From Nanobdellota archaeon (GTDB lineage Archaea > Nanobdellota > Nanobdellia > Parvarchaeales > Parvarchaeaceae), in NCBI GenBank assembly GCA_021802505.1, contig JAJZXE010000007.1:1-38857 (forward strand): 38,857 nt of DNA, in the 5' to 3' direction. This document shows positions 8,135 through 16,517 of this stretch, piece by piece. Each line of letters starts with the position of its first letter. Position 1 is the first letter of the stretch. The translations under genes and the position numbers were made by a program. The notes beneath the pieces were generated by a model, which did no database searches, had not been told where the DNA came from, and saw only the letters and a list, made by a program, of their open reading frames with translations.

Positions 8135-8165
8135 ATAAAAAAATATAAAATTTTATTATTCTTTT
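8135..8165. terminator. AT-rich bidirectional terminator between convergent genes
   Basis: The 38-bp gap between the convergent zinc-ribbon/Hsp20 gene and the small acidic gene contains a T-rich run on the plus strand (8150-8164) and a run of seven or more T on the minus strand (from the A-run near 8138-8146). Archaeal RNA polymerase terminates on oligo-T without needing a hairpin, so one short spacer could serve both genes. Confidence 0.45.
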
Positions 8166-8172
8166 GGTCTAT

Positions 8173-8301
8173 TCATTCGGTTTCGCTTTCGTCTGAATCA
8201 TCATCAAGGTCTTCATCTTCCAAATCTTCATCATCCATCCCGTCTAGTTCGTTTTCCTCGATGATTTCATCATCGTCTTCAACCTTATTCTTTTTGGCCA
8301 T
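8173..8301 (-). CDS. Very acidic 42-residue protein
   Basis: Reading down from ATG at 8301 gives MAKKNKVEDDDEIIEENELD and then an almost wholly Asp/Glu tail, with TGA at 8173-8175. About 60 percent of residues are acidic and there is no hydrophobic core, so it is expected to be disordered. The gene is real rather than chance: it has one of the best ribosome binding sites in the window (AGGGAGG, 6 bases before ATG) and a leader, whereas most neighbours look leaderless. It resembles the acidic tails of RNA polymerase or ribosome-associated factors only in composition; no family recognised. It is convergent with the Hsp20-like gene. Confidence 0.6.
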   Translation of the reverse strand: MAKKNKVEDDDEIIEENELDGMDDEDLEDEDLDDDSDESETE

Positions 8302-8306
8302 AACAA

Positions 8307-8342
8307 CCTCCCTAGTTTATTCAGCGCCGTTTCACAGCGCTG
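8307..8342 (-). promoter_or_regulatory. Leader hairpin and strong ribosome binding site of the acidic-protein gene
   Basis: On the minus strand the leader contains CAGCGC (8337-8342), a 9-nt loop and GCGCTG (8322-8327), a perfect 6-bp stem, followed 8 nt later by the Shine-Dalgarno AGGGAGG (8307-8313). TATA-like stretches at about 8348-8372 place transcription start upstream of the hairpin. A hairpin next to the ribosome binding site could regulate translation. Confidence 0.45.
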
Positions 8343-8475
8343 TATTGTAAGAGATATATATCCTTTATAAGTTTTTCTACGTTCTTTAAACTTGTAATAA
8401 TTTCAAGTTTTATATCTTGGAATTAAACAGCAAAAATCTGATAATTATTAATGATATGCTTTTTTTATAAAGAGT

Positions 8476-8766
8476 ATGCTCGTTAAGAATGACAAAAAGA
8501 GATTTAAAAGAGATTTCGATTCGCTTATAACCCTGGCAGGAAAAGAAAAGGAATTTTCCGACAGATACGCGTACTTGGCTTACAAACTCGTTAAAGCCAA
8601 GAAAGTAAAACTTGACAGGGGGGAAAAGTTTTTAATATGCAGGAGCTGTAATAGATTACTTATACCCGGGATAAACTGCCGGGTCAGACTGAAGCAAGGT
8701 TTTTTAACCTATAAATGCTTAAATTGTGGAAATGTTAGGAAGGTAAAATATGATAAGAGGATATGA
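8476..8766 (+). CDS. rnp4: Ribonuclease P protein component 4 (Rpp21/Rpr2)
   Basis: 96 residues: an N-terminal helical bundle (about 10-45) and a C-terminal zinc ribbon with Cys55-X2-Cys58 and Cys81-X2-Cys84, plus basic residues (NCRVRLKQG) for RNA contact. This is the archaeal homologue of Rpp21, which with Rpp29 stabilises the specificity domain of RNase P RNA during 5' maturation of tRNA. The RNA subunit is encoded in this same window at about 23.2 kb. It leads the ribosomal operon and overlaps the S19e gene by 17 nt. The ATG is 29 bp after an AT-rich TATA-like stretch. Confidence 0.85.
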   Translation: MLVKNDKKRFKRDFDSLITLAGKEKEFSDRYAYLAYKLVKAKKVKLDRGEKFLICRSCNRLLIPGINCRVRLKQGFLTYKCLNCGNVRKVKYDKRI

Positions 8767-9181
8767 TGTCGATCAGATCAAACTGGTAAATCAAGTCGCG
8801 AAGAAGCTGGAAGACGGAAAAGTGACTCCCCCTCCGGAATGGGCTATGTTCGTCAAGACCGGTGCATCAAAAGACAGGGTCCCTTCGCAGAGCAATTGGT
8901 GGTATCTGAGAGCGGCAAGCATAATAAGAAGGATGTACATTAACAAAAGACCGATAGGAGTCAACAGATTAAAAAATATCTACGGCGATAAGGAGAAAAA
9001 CCGTTACAGCGGCCAGCATTTCAGGCCTGCGGGCGGTGCCATAATAAGACATATCCTGCAGCAGCTGGAAAAGGCAGAATTGATAAAAAAAGTAAAGATA
9101 CAGAGCCATTTCGGGAGGGTATTGACTCCAAAGGGAATATCCTTTACGGATAGCGCCGCCAAGGAACTGGCTAAAAAATAA
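8750..9181 (+). CDS. rps19e: Small ribosomal subunit protein eS19
   Basis: 143 residues with the full eS19 pattern: PPEWAMFVKTGASKDRVPSQ, WWYLRAASIIRRMYI, GQHFRPAGGAIIRHILQQLEKA and GRVLTPKG. eS19 is an archaeal/eukaryotic small-subunit protein with a winged-helix-like fold. The start lies inside rnp4 (17-nt overlap), and the ATG follows an in-frame purine-rich AGGAAGG 7 bases upstream. It is followed after 2 nt by the PDCD5 gene, the order conserved in many Archaea. Confidence 0.95.
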   Translation: MIRGYDVDQIKLVNQVAKKLEDGKVTPPPEWAMFVKTGASKDRVPSQSNWWYLRAASIIRRMYINKRPIGVNRLKNIYGDKEKNRYSGQHFRPAGGAIIRHILQQLEKAELIKKVKIQSHFGRVLTPKGISFTDSAAKELAKK

Positions 9182-9183
9182 AT

Positions 9184-9471
9184 ATGGACTATTCAAATAA
9201 AAATAATTCCGATGAATTGGAGCAGAGGAAAAAGATCGAACAGCTAAGGCAGGAAGTACTCGTAAAATATCTGACCAAAGAAGCGAGGGAAAGGCTGGGC
9301 AACCTGAGGTATGCACATCCCGAACTGGCGGAAGACATAGAAAACATGCTCATGCAGTCCGCCCTGACGGGAAGGCTTAAAACGGTGATAGACGACGAAA
9401 AATTAAAGGAGCTTTTGCAGACTATTTCACAGCCGAAAAAAGAGCAGAAGATAAACTTTAAAAATAAATGA
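9184..9471 (+). CDS. PDCD5-family DNA-binding protein
   Basis: 95 residues matching the archaeal PDCD5/TFAR19 family: a charged N-terminal segment, then the conserved three-helix core with YLTKEARERLGNLRYAHPELA and ENMLMQSALTGRL, and a basic tail. Archaeal members bind DNA or act in chaperone and ribosome contexts; the exact role is unsettled. It lies 2 nt after rps19e and 1 nt before rpl39e, its usual place. Confidence 0.9.
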   Translation: MDYSNKNNSDELEQRKKIEQLRQEVLVKYLTKEARERLGNLRYAHPELAEDIENMLMQSALTGRLKTVIDDEKLKELLQTISQPKKEQKINFKNK

Positions 9472-9472
9472 T

Positions 9473-9619
9473 ATGGCAAGGAACAAATCTTCAGTTAAGA
9501 AAAGAGAATTGATACGGCACGCTAGAAAGACCAGCCGTCCACCAGTGTTCGCGCAGATACGAAAGTACGGCACAAGGAAAATGGACAGGTCAAGAATGAA
9601 TAAGAACGTGGGAAGGTAA
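9473..9619 (+). CDS. rpl39e: Large ribosomal subunit protein eL39
   Basis: A 48-residue, very basic protein starting MARNKSSVKKRELIRHARKT, with the PP(V/L)F...R..GTR.M.R..RN..R pattern of eL39, which lines the nascent-peptide exit tunnel. It fills the gap between PDCD5 and eL31 exactly, with one base on each side. The short length is normal for the family. Confidence 0.93.
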   Translation: MARNKSSVKKRELIRHARKTSRPPVFAQIRKYGTRKMDRSRMNKNVGR

Positions 9620-9620
9620 A

Positions 9621-9881
9621 ATGGCGGAACAAAGGATAATGACAGTGAATATGAGAAGAGGCATTGAAAAGGTCCCGCCTTACAAAAGAGCAGCTGCTGC
9701 AGCAAAGTATCTCAGATCGTTCATTAAGAGGCACATGAAAGCCGCCGACGTAAAACTGACACAAGAGGTCAACAATGAGATATTCAGCAGGGGCATGAAG
9801 GATCCAAGGGTAAGAATAAGAGTGATGTGTTCAAAGGATGATAAAAAGACAGTTACCGTCAATTTAATAAGACAAGAATAA
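9621..9881 (+). CDS. rpl31e: Large ribosomal subunit protein eL31
   Basis: 86 residues with RRGIEKVPPYKRAAAAAKYLRSFIKRHM and the strand region DPRVRIRVMCSKDDKKTVTVNL, as in eL31. This protein sits near the exit tunnel and helps dock SRP and chaperones. It begins one base after eL39. In most Archaea the next genes are aIF6 and LX; here prefoldin follows after 4 nt. Confidence 0.95.
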   Translation: MAEQRIMTVNMRRGIEKVPPYKRAAAAAKYLRSFIKRHMKAADVKLTQEVNNEIFSRGMKDPRVRIRVMCSKDDKKTVTVNLIRQE

Positions 9882-9885
9882 TCAA

Positions 9886-10308
9886 ATGGAAATCGATGAA
9901 GAAAAGCTGAGCAGCCAGCTGATGGAGATAGAATACATCCGCAGGGAGCTGGAAAATTATATAAATGCCTTAAACAATCTGCAGGCAACGCAGGATAACA
10001 TTGCGAGGGCATTGGACGGTCTTACTTCATTGAAAGGAAACAGCGATGTTCTCATACCTTATGCGCAGGACATATTCATAAGGGGAAGGGTGAACGAACT
10101 GGACAAGGCAATCGTAAGCATAGGCAGCAACATATTTAAGTCATTTTCATTCAAAAAATTAAAAGGAAAACTTGAAGGCGATTTCAGGGAGGTCAGCAGC
10201 AACATAAATTCCATAGCCCAGACAATACAGGCCCTGCAGGAAAGGGGAGCAAAACTTGAAGAGGATGCGAATAAACTCTACGAGAGTTATCAGAACTCTT
10301 TAAGATGA
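9886..10308 (+). CDS. pfdA: Prefoldin alpha subunit
   Basis: 140 residues with the prefoldin-alpha layout: N-terminal coiled coil (about 1-50), a central beta-hairpin part (SDVLIPYAQDIFIRGRVNELDKAIVSIGSNIF, about 53-85) and a C-terminal coiled coil. Two alpha and four beta subunits form the jellyfish-shaped chaperone that hands unfolded proteins to the thermosome. The beta subunit is not in this window. It precedes ftsY by 3 nt, the normal archaeal order. Confidence 0.88.
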   Translation: MEIDEEKLSSQLMEIEYIRRELENYINALNNLQATQDNIARALDGLTSLKGNSDVLIPYAQDIFIRGRVNELDKAIVSIGSNIFKSFSFKKLKGKLEGDFREVSSNINSIAQTIQALQERGAKLEEDANKLYESYQNSLR

Positions 10309-10311
10309 AAT

Positions 10312-11433
10312 ATGTTTGATTTTATAAAGAAAAAGATAAAGGATTCCATAGATTCTATACAGAAAAAACTTTCTAAGGAAGAGAAACAGGAAATAAGCGA
10401 AGACATAACCCGGGAAGAAAACATCATAAAAGAGGATTTGAATGAGATAAAAAAAGATATTCCAAAGGAAGAAAAAAAAGAATTGAAAGAGGAGATAAGG
10501 GAGATAAAAAAGGAAGTAGGCGAACTGGATAAAAACAACAGGATACTGGAAAAGAAAGGCGGTGGTGAAACCGCAAGAAAGGGGTTGTTTTCGCACCTGA
10601 TAACGGACAAGGACATAGATTTGATTTTCTTCGAGATAAAGTCCGCTTTAATGGAGAATAACGTAGCCTTATCGGTTTTGGATAGGATACACAGTGATCT
10701 GAGCGGAAAACTAGCTGGACAAAGCGTGTCCGCACTAAACAATAAAACAAAGATAAAAAAAGCCATAAAGGACAGCATAGCCGATGTTTTGATCGGATAC
10801 AGCGTGGAGGATTTCATCTCAAGGGTAAAAAGCAAGAAACCATTCATTATCCTTATAATCGGTGTGAACGGGGCGGGAAAAACCACAACGATAGCGAAGT
10901 TATGCCGCTTTTTCCTTGACAATGGATTAAAGCCGGTAATAGCGGCGGCGGATACCTTCCGTGCGGCTTCCATAGAGCAGCTGGAGATACACGCAAAGCG
11001 CTTGAATGTGGAGGTTATAAAGCATACCTACGGAGCGGATCCCGCCGCCGTTGCATTCGATGCGATAAAACATGCTGCTTCGGATAAGGACGATGTAGTA
11101 CTGATAGACACGGCGGGAAGAAGCGACATAAACAAGAATTTAATTGAAGAACTGAAAAAAGTAAAAAAAGTCAGCAAGCCGGATTTGACGATATTCATAG
11201 GCGATTCATTGACAGGAAACGATGTTGTAAAGCAGGCCGAGGTTTTCGATAAAGAGATAGGGATAGACATGAACATACTGTCAAAGGCGGATGTAGACAA
11301 GAAAGGGGGGGCTGTTCTTTCAATATCTTATGTTACCAAAAAACCAATATTGTTCCTTGGAACAGGACAAGACTACAAGGATCTGATTCCTTTCAACAAA
11401 GAAAAGACTGCAGAATTTATTTTAAGTGATTAA
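10312..11433 (+). CDS. ftsY: Signal recognition particle receptor FtsY
   Basis: 373 residues. A highly charged Lys/Glu-rich N-terminal region (1 to about 85) is followed by the NG GTPase domain. The P-loop GVNGAGKTTT (184-193), ADTFRAASIEQL, DTAGR and the SKAD base-specificity motif are visible; most relatives have TKAD, a mild change. Together with SRP54 it delivers ribosome-nascent chain complexes to the membrane. It is the last gene of the ribosomal/prefoldin operon, and its stop overlaps the stop of the convergent surface-protein gene by 3 nt. Confidence 0.95.
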   Translation: MFDFIKKKIKDSIDSIQKKLSKEEKQEISEDITREENIIKEDLNEIKKDIPKEEKKELKEEIREIKKEVGELDKNNRILEKKGGGETARKGLFSHLITDKDIDLIFFEIKSALMENNVALSVLDRIHSDLSGKLAGQSVSALNNKTKIKKAIKDSIADVLIGYSVEDFISRVKSKKPFIILIIGVNGAGKTTTIAKLCRFFLDNGLKPVIAAADTFRAASIEQLEIHAKRLNVEVIKHTYGADPAAVAFDAIKHAASDKDDVVLIDTAGRSDINKNLIEELKKVKKVSKPDLTIFIGDSLTGNDVVKQAEVFDKEIGIDMNILSKADVDKKGGAVLSISYVTKKPILFLGTGQDYKDLIPFNKEKTAEFILSD

Positions 11434-14381
11434 GGATACACAAAGTTTATTGACGTTAATGATGCAGTGTTCTTATTTCCACTGTAATCATAAGGGTTGC
11501 CATCGAAAGGCAGCCAGGCAACCAATGTAGAGTTGTTTACCGGCGGTGCCCCTATAAACCCGTTTGCAAGCTGTTTTACCCGGTTTAAAGTCAAAGCGCT
11601 GTTGTACATCTGTACATCTGCGACCTCTCCGTTCATCTGTCCGCTTCCGAGTATAGTAGCAGGCGTAGAATAGACAGCAGGTGTATCAAGAGTCCAGCTG
11701 CTGTTTGTACAGTGCGTATCGACGCATGACGCTATCCATGCGTTTCCCTGCGAGTTATATTTGAATATGCCGGTTATTAGCTCCCATTTATTGTACGGAA
11801 CGTACTGGTAAGGAGAACCTTGTGCCGTGGCCCCGGTCCCGCAGCTCGCATTCCATTCTAAAAGGTTTATTTGGTATCCAGTAGCATTATCAGCTTGCTG
11901 CTCTAAACCGGATGTACAGCCCTGGTTAGTCTGGAATAAATCAACACACGGGTAACCGCACGCTCCATATGAATGCTGCATATTGACCCACATTGTCAAT
12001 GTGTAAGCGTGTCCCCCGTTCCATATTGTTCCGGTGCTTGCAGTTCCGGGAACAGATATGCTGCTGGCATTTGTGAAGTTTGCAACGCTATACTGATAGT
12101 AAAATGGTGAAATTGCGGGATAATTCTGTATAGTTCCAACGCTTGTAGAAGGCATAACCCCGTTCGGAGGATATGCAGCATGGTAATAGTCTACAGTGCC
12201 GCTGGACCACAAGCCAGTGTATGAACCGCCTCCATCCTCAAAATAGTCTAGTTCCAATCTATAAACTCCGGCATTGACGCTGTTGCTTTGGTAAGTAGTG
12301 GCTCCCTCTAGATGCCATTCTGAAATTAGATTGTTTGGACTGACTACACCGCCGAGCCAGGCCGCGCCGTTGCTGCCACCGATATCGGTTCCGGAGCTTA
12401 ACGTGATACCATCATCTGATATCTCGCTAAACGTAGAAGTAGTAAATTGGGGAATATTTACCCACCCAATCGCTTTAAGCAGCCAAGAGGTTCCCGTATT
12501 GGAAACGGGGGGATTTGGGTACGCAGCGCCGCCGCTGTACCCCGCTTGATAATTTATTACAACATTGGGCTCTGTAGTGCCGTCTACGTCCTGCGATGTC
12601 CCCTGCAGAGAAGTTGTGAATGGCGTTGTGCTGGAGGCAAAATAGTCACAGCCCGACACAATTACATTGTTGCCCATTTCTGCGGTGTAAAGCTGAGTTT
12701 GGTAATTGGTGGAATCACACGTTAGTGAACTATTATAATAAATTTGATACAACAACCCTGGTGACATGACATTACCGATATTATTGTATTGGTCATAAAC
12801 TGTGGAGAGTTGGGGAGCTTCTCCTACGGTTTTTCCATTGAACAAATTAGTGTTTGGGGATGCAAATCCCATATATACATTGATGGAGGAGTTTGCAGGT
12901 ATGCTTCCGATTTTAAGCCAGTAGACGGTATTCTGCGATGAACGGTTCCCACTCTCCAGCCATGATGGTATAATCGTGCCATTTGTATAAAAGAATTCTA
13001 TATTTTGCAGGTTCGGTGATTCTAATATTCCGTATCTGCTTGAATTCACTAGCAATTCCTGCTGGAATGGGTTTGAAGTGGCAGAATTTTGATTATTTGT
13101 TATAGTAACTGGCACAATATAACCTATCTGCGGCGGCGGATTTAAAATCTGTACAGAAGGCATTACACCATTAGGAGGATAAGCACGGACACGGGCCCAA
13201 TAGAATGGTCCGATTGTTGCTTGAGACCCTTGGGTGTTCGCACCGCCGATTGGTAGTTGTGAACCGTATATATTTGTTGTTAGAGTTGATGATGAACCAT
13301 AATTAACGTAAAAAGAAGCTTTTGACGAAGAAGGCCAATATACTGAATATACATTATAGCCGGTAGCTAAAGCAGATGTGGCAGTCCACGCACTTCCTTG
13401 GTCTACCAAACCACCGGCATAATCGTTTGTCCATACACCGTTATTTATTTCAAACCAGGTCTGTATGCTAGAAGAGCTAGTTACGGCAGAACTGCTTAAA
13501 GTATATCCGAATCCCGCATTATTAGCTGAGGTTGCCAAGGGAAAGTTCCCGTAAAAATCTAAAATCTGTCCTGCGTTTAATCCATACGTGGCTGTAGTTA
13601 TAGCATAGCTTGAAAAAGGCAGACTTACTCCATTATTTATAGTATATCCGCTGCCGGTCCACCCACTTGAAAGAATTGTTCCTGCGAAGTTCCAGTAATT
13701 AAGGAAAACATTGGCGCCGTCGTCATATTCCCCGTAAGTCGGAGAAAGTGTTGGAGCTTCACCTGTAGTCTTGAGATTGAATAAATTAGTTGACTTGCCT
13801 GCGAATTTCATGTAAATAGTCATAGTCCCCTTTGCCGGAATAGACTGTATTTTTACCCACCATACAGCGTATTTTGAATTATAACTTTCCAGCCATGATG
13901 GAATGACGCTTCCATTTAGATATGTGAATTCCACGTTTTGTCCGAAAGGTGTCGTACTTAGATAATTGCTGATCGGAGATAAGGAAAGATTTATCATCTG
14001 CTGGAAGGGGTTTGGAGTAGCGAAATTTTGCGAGTTTGTTATAAGCAGAGGTATTATCTCAGCAAAGTTATTTATTACTAAACTAGCAGTGTTCACTCCT
14101 TCTTCTGTGATATTAAGATTCTGAAAAAGACTGTTATATATGTTTTGTATCGTGGAATTGAATATTGCATTTGTATAATTTGATGGGTTTATCGTCGTTA
14201 TTTTGGAAATGGTGTTTAAAAAGCTGTAATACTCCAATTTTGGCAGGTTATACGCTTGCTGCAGCGAATTTATATTCTGGTTAGTCTGTAAGTTTGCAGA
14301 TTCTATACCTATTATAGTTATAACTGCGAGTATGAGAAAAAGGGAAAAAAAGATAGTTATCATCTGCGCTTTTCTGTTCAT
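11430..14381 (-). CDS. Large surface protein with two DUF2341 modules and a C-terminal LamG-like domain
   Basis: 983 residues. A type IV pilin-like N-terminus (short basic MNRKAQ, then a hydrophobic helix at about 7-27) should anchor it. Two DUF2341 modules start near residues 125 and 440; each begins NPFQQ, passes an NGSVIPSWLES- or NGTIIPSWLES-like motif and ends in EYDDG/YDQYNN and RAYPPNGVMPSVQ segments. A concanavalin-like LamG domain follows (about 770-960, with TLTMWVNM, ending in LVAWLPFDGNPYDYSGN). The composition is rich in Ser, Thr, Asn, Tyr and Gly with many N-glycosylation sequons. An adhesive or cell-envelope role is inferred. It shares a 41-bp divergent promoter region with elp3. 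Confidence 0.8.
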   Translation of the reverse strand: MNRKAQMITIFFSLFLILAVITIIGIESANLQTNQNINSLQQAYNLPKLEYYSFLNTISKITTINPSNYTNAIFNSTIQNIYNSLFQNLNITEEGVNTASLVINNFAEIIPLLITNSQNFATPNPFQQMINLSLSPISNYLSTTPFGQNVEFTYLNGSVIPSWLESYNSKYAVWWVKIQSIPAKGTMTIYMKFAGKSTNLFNLKTTGEAPTLSPTYGEYDDGANVFLNYWNFAGTILSSGWTGSGYTINNGVSLPFSSYAITTATYGLNAGQILDFYGNFPLATSANNAGFGYTLSSSAVTSSSSIQTWFEINNGVWTNDYAGGLVDQGSAWTATSALATGYNVYSVYWPSSSKASFYVNYGSSSTLTTNIYGSQLPIGGANTQGSQATIGPFYWARVRAYPPNGVMPSVQILNPPPQIGYIVPVTITNNQNSATSNPFQQELLVNSSRYGILESPNLQNIEFFYTNGTIIPSWLESGNRSSQNTVYWLKIGSIPANSSINVYMGFASPNTNLFNGKTVGEAPQLSTVYDQYNNIGNVMSPGLLYQIYYNSSLTCDSTNYQTQLYTAEMGNNVIVSGCDYFASSTTPFTTSLQGTSQDVDGTTEPNVVINYQAGYSGGAAYPNPPVSNTGTSWLLKAIGWVNIPQFTTSTFSEISDDGITLSSGTDIGGSNGAAWLGGVVSPNNLISEWHLEGATTYQSNSVNAGVYRLELDYFEDGGGSYTGLWSSGTVDYYHAAYPPNGVMPSTSVGTIQNYPAISPFYYQYSVANFTNASSISVPGTASTGTIWNGGHAYTLTMWVNMQHSYGACGYPCVDLFQTNQGCTSGLEQQADNATGYQINLLEWNASCGTGATAQGSPYQYVPYNKWELITGIFKYNSQGNAWIASCVDTHCTNSSWTLDTPAVYSTPATILGSGQMNGEVADVQMYNSALTLNRVKQLANGFIGAPPVNNSTLVAWLPFDGNPYDYSGNKNTASLTSINFVYP

Positions 14382-14422
14382 ATACTATAATTTATATACG
14401 TGCTTTTATAAATTATAGGCAT
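14382..14422. promoter_or_regulatory. Divergent overlapping promoters for the surface protein and elp3
   Basis: Only 41 bp separate two divergent ATGs. A TATA-like ATAATTTATATA (about 14386-14398) is 31 bp before the elp3 ATG, and on the other strand ATAATTTATAAAAG (centred near 14411) is 30 bp before the surface-protein ATG. The two boxes face each other, so both polymerases cannot bind at once. Confidence 0.5.
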
Positions 14423-16000
14423 ATGGACTATTATAAAAAAGACGATAAAATGGGAGAATTTCTCCCTCTGTTCAGGGATTTAATAGAGAAAGGAAAGATA
14501 AAAAACAAAAAAGAAATGCTTTTAATAAAAAGGCAGGTATGCCATGAAATAGGCATGCGGGATATACCGAAGAATGGGGAGATATTAAGTCTTTTTTCCG
14601 CAGAGGAAAGAGAAAAATATTCCAGATTATTGGTTTCCAAGCCGATAAGGATCCTTTCAGGTGTAAACGTCGTGGCCATAATGACAAAACCTTATGACTG
14701 TCCGCACGGTACGTGTATTTTCTGTCCCGGAGGAACTAAATTTAATACGCCGCAGAGCTATACGGGATTTGAGCCGGCCGCCAGAAGGGCCTTGATGAAC
14801 CAGTATGATCCCTACAGGCAGGTTACAGCAAGGTTAAAGCATTACCTTTTTATGGGCTACAGTCCGCAGAAAATAGAGGTTATAATAATAGGAGGAACTT
14901 TTACAACCCTTCCGAAGGATTACGCAACAGAATACATTACAAATGTCTATAAGTCGATGAACGAGTTTTACGGAAATAAATACTGTGGGAATCTAGAGGA
15001 GCAGGAAAAATTCAATGAGACCGCAAAAGTGAGGTGCGTCGCCTTCGCCGCCGAAACAAAACCGGAAAGATGCAGTGATGAAGATATAGAAAGGATGTTA
15101 AGTTACGGGATTACACGAATAGAGATGGGCGTACAGAGCATTTATGACGACGTTCTTCTTAAAAACAACAGAGGGCATACAATAAACGACGTTAAGGACG
15201 CAAGCAAAAGACTGAAAAATTACGGCTATAAAGTGGACTACCACGTGATGCTTAATCTTCCCTTTTCAGACAGTGATAAAGACCGGGAAACAATAAAGCA
15301 GATATACACGAATGAGGAGTTCAAGCCCGACGCCATAAAAATATATCCGACTTTGGTTATACGCGGAACAGGCCTGTATGAGATGTGGAAACGCGGGAAT
15401 TACCATCCTTACCCTGTTGAAGAGGTGGTGGATGCAATTGCAGAAGCGGAGGTTACCGCTCCGAAATGGCTCAGGATAATGAGGATAGAAAGGGATATTC
15501 CCTCGACATTTATAGAAAACGGCATAAAAGTAACCAATCTACGGCAGCTGGTCGATGAAAGACTTAAAGAAAAGGGAAAACATGCCAGCGACATAAGGAG
15601 CCGCGAGATCGGGCATGTAACGCTTTCAAAGCCCGTAAAAATAGAGCTTAAGCGGGAGAATTACCGCTCTGCAAAAGGCGATGAAATATTCCTCAGTATT
15701 GAGGATACAAACAACAATGCAATAATCGCATTTTTAAGGTTAAGGATAGCGGATGACGGCAGGGAAGCATTTGTAAGGGAATTGCACGTATACGGAGAGC
15801 ATTTAAATATAGCTGCTAAAAGCAATTCGTCATTTCAGCACAGGGGCTTCGGTAAAACTCTGCTGACAGAGGCCGAAAGGATAGCAAGAGCAGAGTATTC
15901 AATAAATATGATAAATGTTATATCTGGAGTAGGAGTGAGAGAATACTACAGAAATTTAGGGTATACCAGGCACAAATGGTACATGTCAAAGGAGCTGTGA
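14423..16000 (+). CDS. elp3: Elp3-type tRNA uridine-34 modification enzyme (radical SAM + GNAT)
   Basis: 525 residues. The radical SAM domain carries CPHGTCIFCPGG (Cys93, Cys98, Cys101 for the 4Fe-4S cluster), GGTFTTLP, AAETKPERC and RIEMGVQS. A GNAT acetyltransferase domain follows (about 385-525) with the acetyl-CoA loop HRGFGKTLL and a final YYRNLGY. This is the archaeal stand-alone Elp3, which uses SAM radicals and acetyl-CoA to make the cm5U modification at the tRNA wobble base. Length is typical. It is followed after 1 nt by the KH protein gene. Confidence 0.95.
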   Translation: MDYYKKDDKMGEFLPLFRDLIEKGKIKNKKEMLLIKRQVCHEIGMRDIPKNGEILSLFSAEEREKYSRLLVSKPIRILSGVNVVAIMTKPYDCPHGTCIFCPGGTKFNTPQSYTGFEPAARRALMNQYDPYRQVTARLKHYLFMGYSPQKIEVIIIGGTFTTLPKDYATEYITNVYKSMNEFYGNKYCGNLEEQEKFNETAKVRCVAFAAETKPERCSDEDIERMLSYGITRIEMGVQSIYDDVLLKNNRGHTINDVKDASKRLKNYGYKVDYHVMLNLPFSDSDKDRETIKQIYTNEEFKPDAIKIYPTLVIRGTGLYEMWKRGNYHPYPVEEVVDAIAEAEVTAPKWLRIMRIERDIPSTFIENGIKVTNLRQLVDERLKEKGKHASDIRSREIGHVTLSKPVKIELKRENYRSAKGDEIFLSIEDTNNNAIIAFLRLRIADDGREAFVRELHVYGEHLNIAAKSNSSFQHRGFGKTLLTEAERIARAEYSINMINVISGVGVREYYRNLGYTRHKWYMSKEL

Positions 16001-16001
16001 T

Positions 16002-16517
16002 GTGGAAGATGAAGTATTGATGAACGGGAAAAGAGTCAGTGAGATAACAAAGCAGAGGAAACTGCTCGATAAGATAAAACAGCACGGTGTAAAAGTAGAA
16101 TTCGACGGCAACACCGCTTACATGTCGGGGGAAAGCGCCCTGGAGATCATGTCCGTAAAAAACGCGATAACCGCTTTTAACCGCGGATTTGATTCCGCGG
16201 TGTCCGCACTGCTGTTGGATGACGATTACGACCTTATTGTTGTAAGTTTAAAGGACTATACGAATTCGGAAAAAAGGGCTATGCAGCTGAAGGGCAGGGT
16301 GATAGGTACGAGGGGCATGATAAAGAGGAGGTTAATGCGGGAAACGGCCTGTTACATAAATATTTATGGGAAAACTATAAGTATTATCGGACAGATAGAC
16401 AATTTATCCATTGCACAGTCCGCAATAGAAATGATTTTAAATGGTGCAAAACATGATAATGTGTTTTCAATGATAAACAAAAGGAAAGTAGAGGTGTATC
16501 TTAATGGAAATCGCTGA
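16002..16517 (+). CDS. KH-domain RNA-processing protein (Dim2/Pno1-like)
   Basis: 171 residues with two KH-like repeats; the second shows the GxxG loop as IGTRGMIKRRLMRETACYINIYG. It matches the archaeal KH protein related to Pno1/Dim2, implicated in maturation of the 16S rRNA 3' end, which in many Archaea lies just upstream of topoisomerase VI. The start used is GTG at 16002: it follows GGAG (15991-15994) by 7 nt. The ATG at 16000 gives only six codons; an in-frame ATG at 16020 is the alternative. The 3' end overlaps top6B by 14 nt. Confidence 0.8.
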   Translation: MEDEVLMNGKRVSEITKQRKLLDKIKQHGVKVEFDGNTAYMSGESALEIMSVKNAITAFNRGFDSAVSALLLDDDYDLIVVSLKDYTNSEKRAMQLKGRVIGTRGMIKRRLMRETACYINIYGKTISIIGQIDNLSIAQSAIEMILNGAKHDNVFSMINKRKVEVYLNGNR

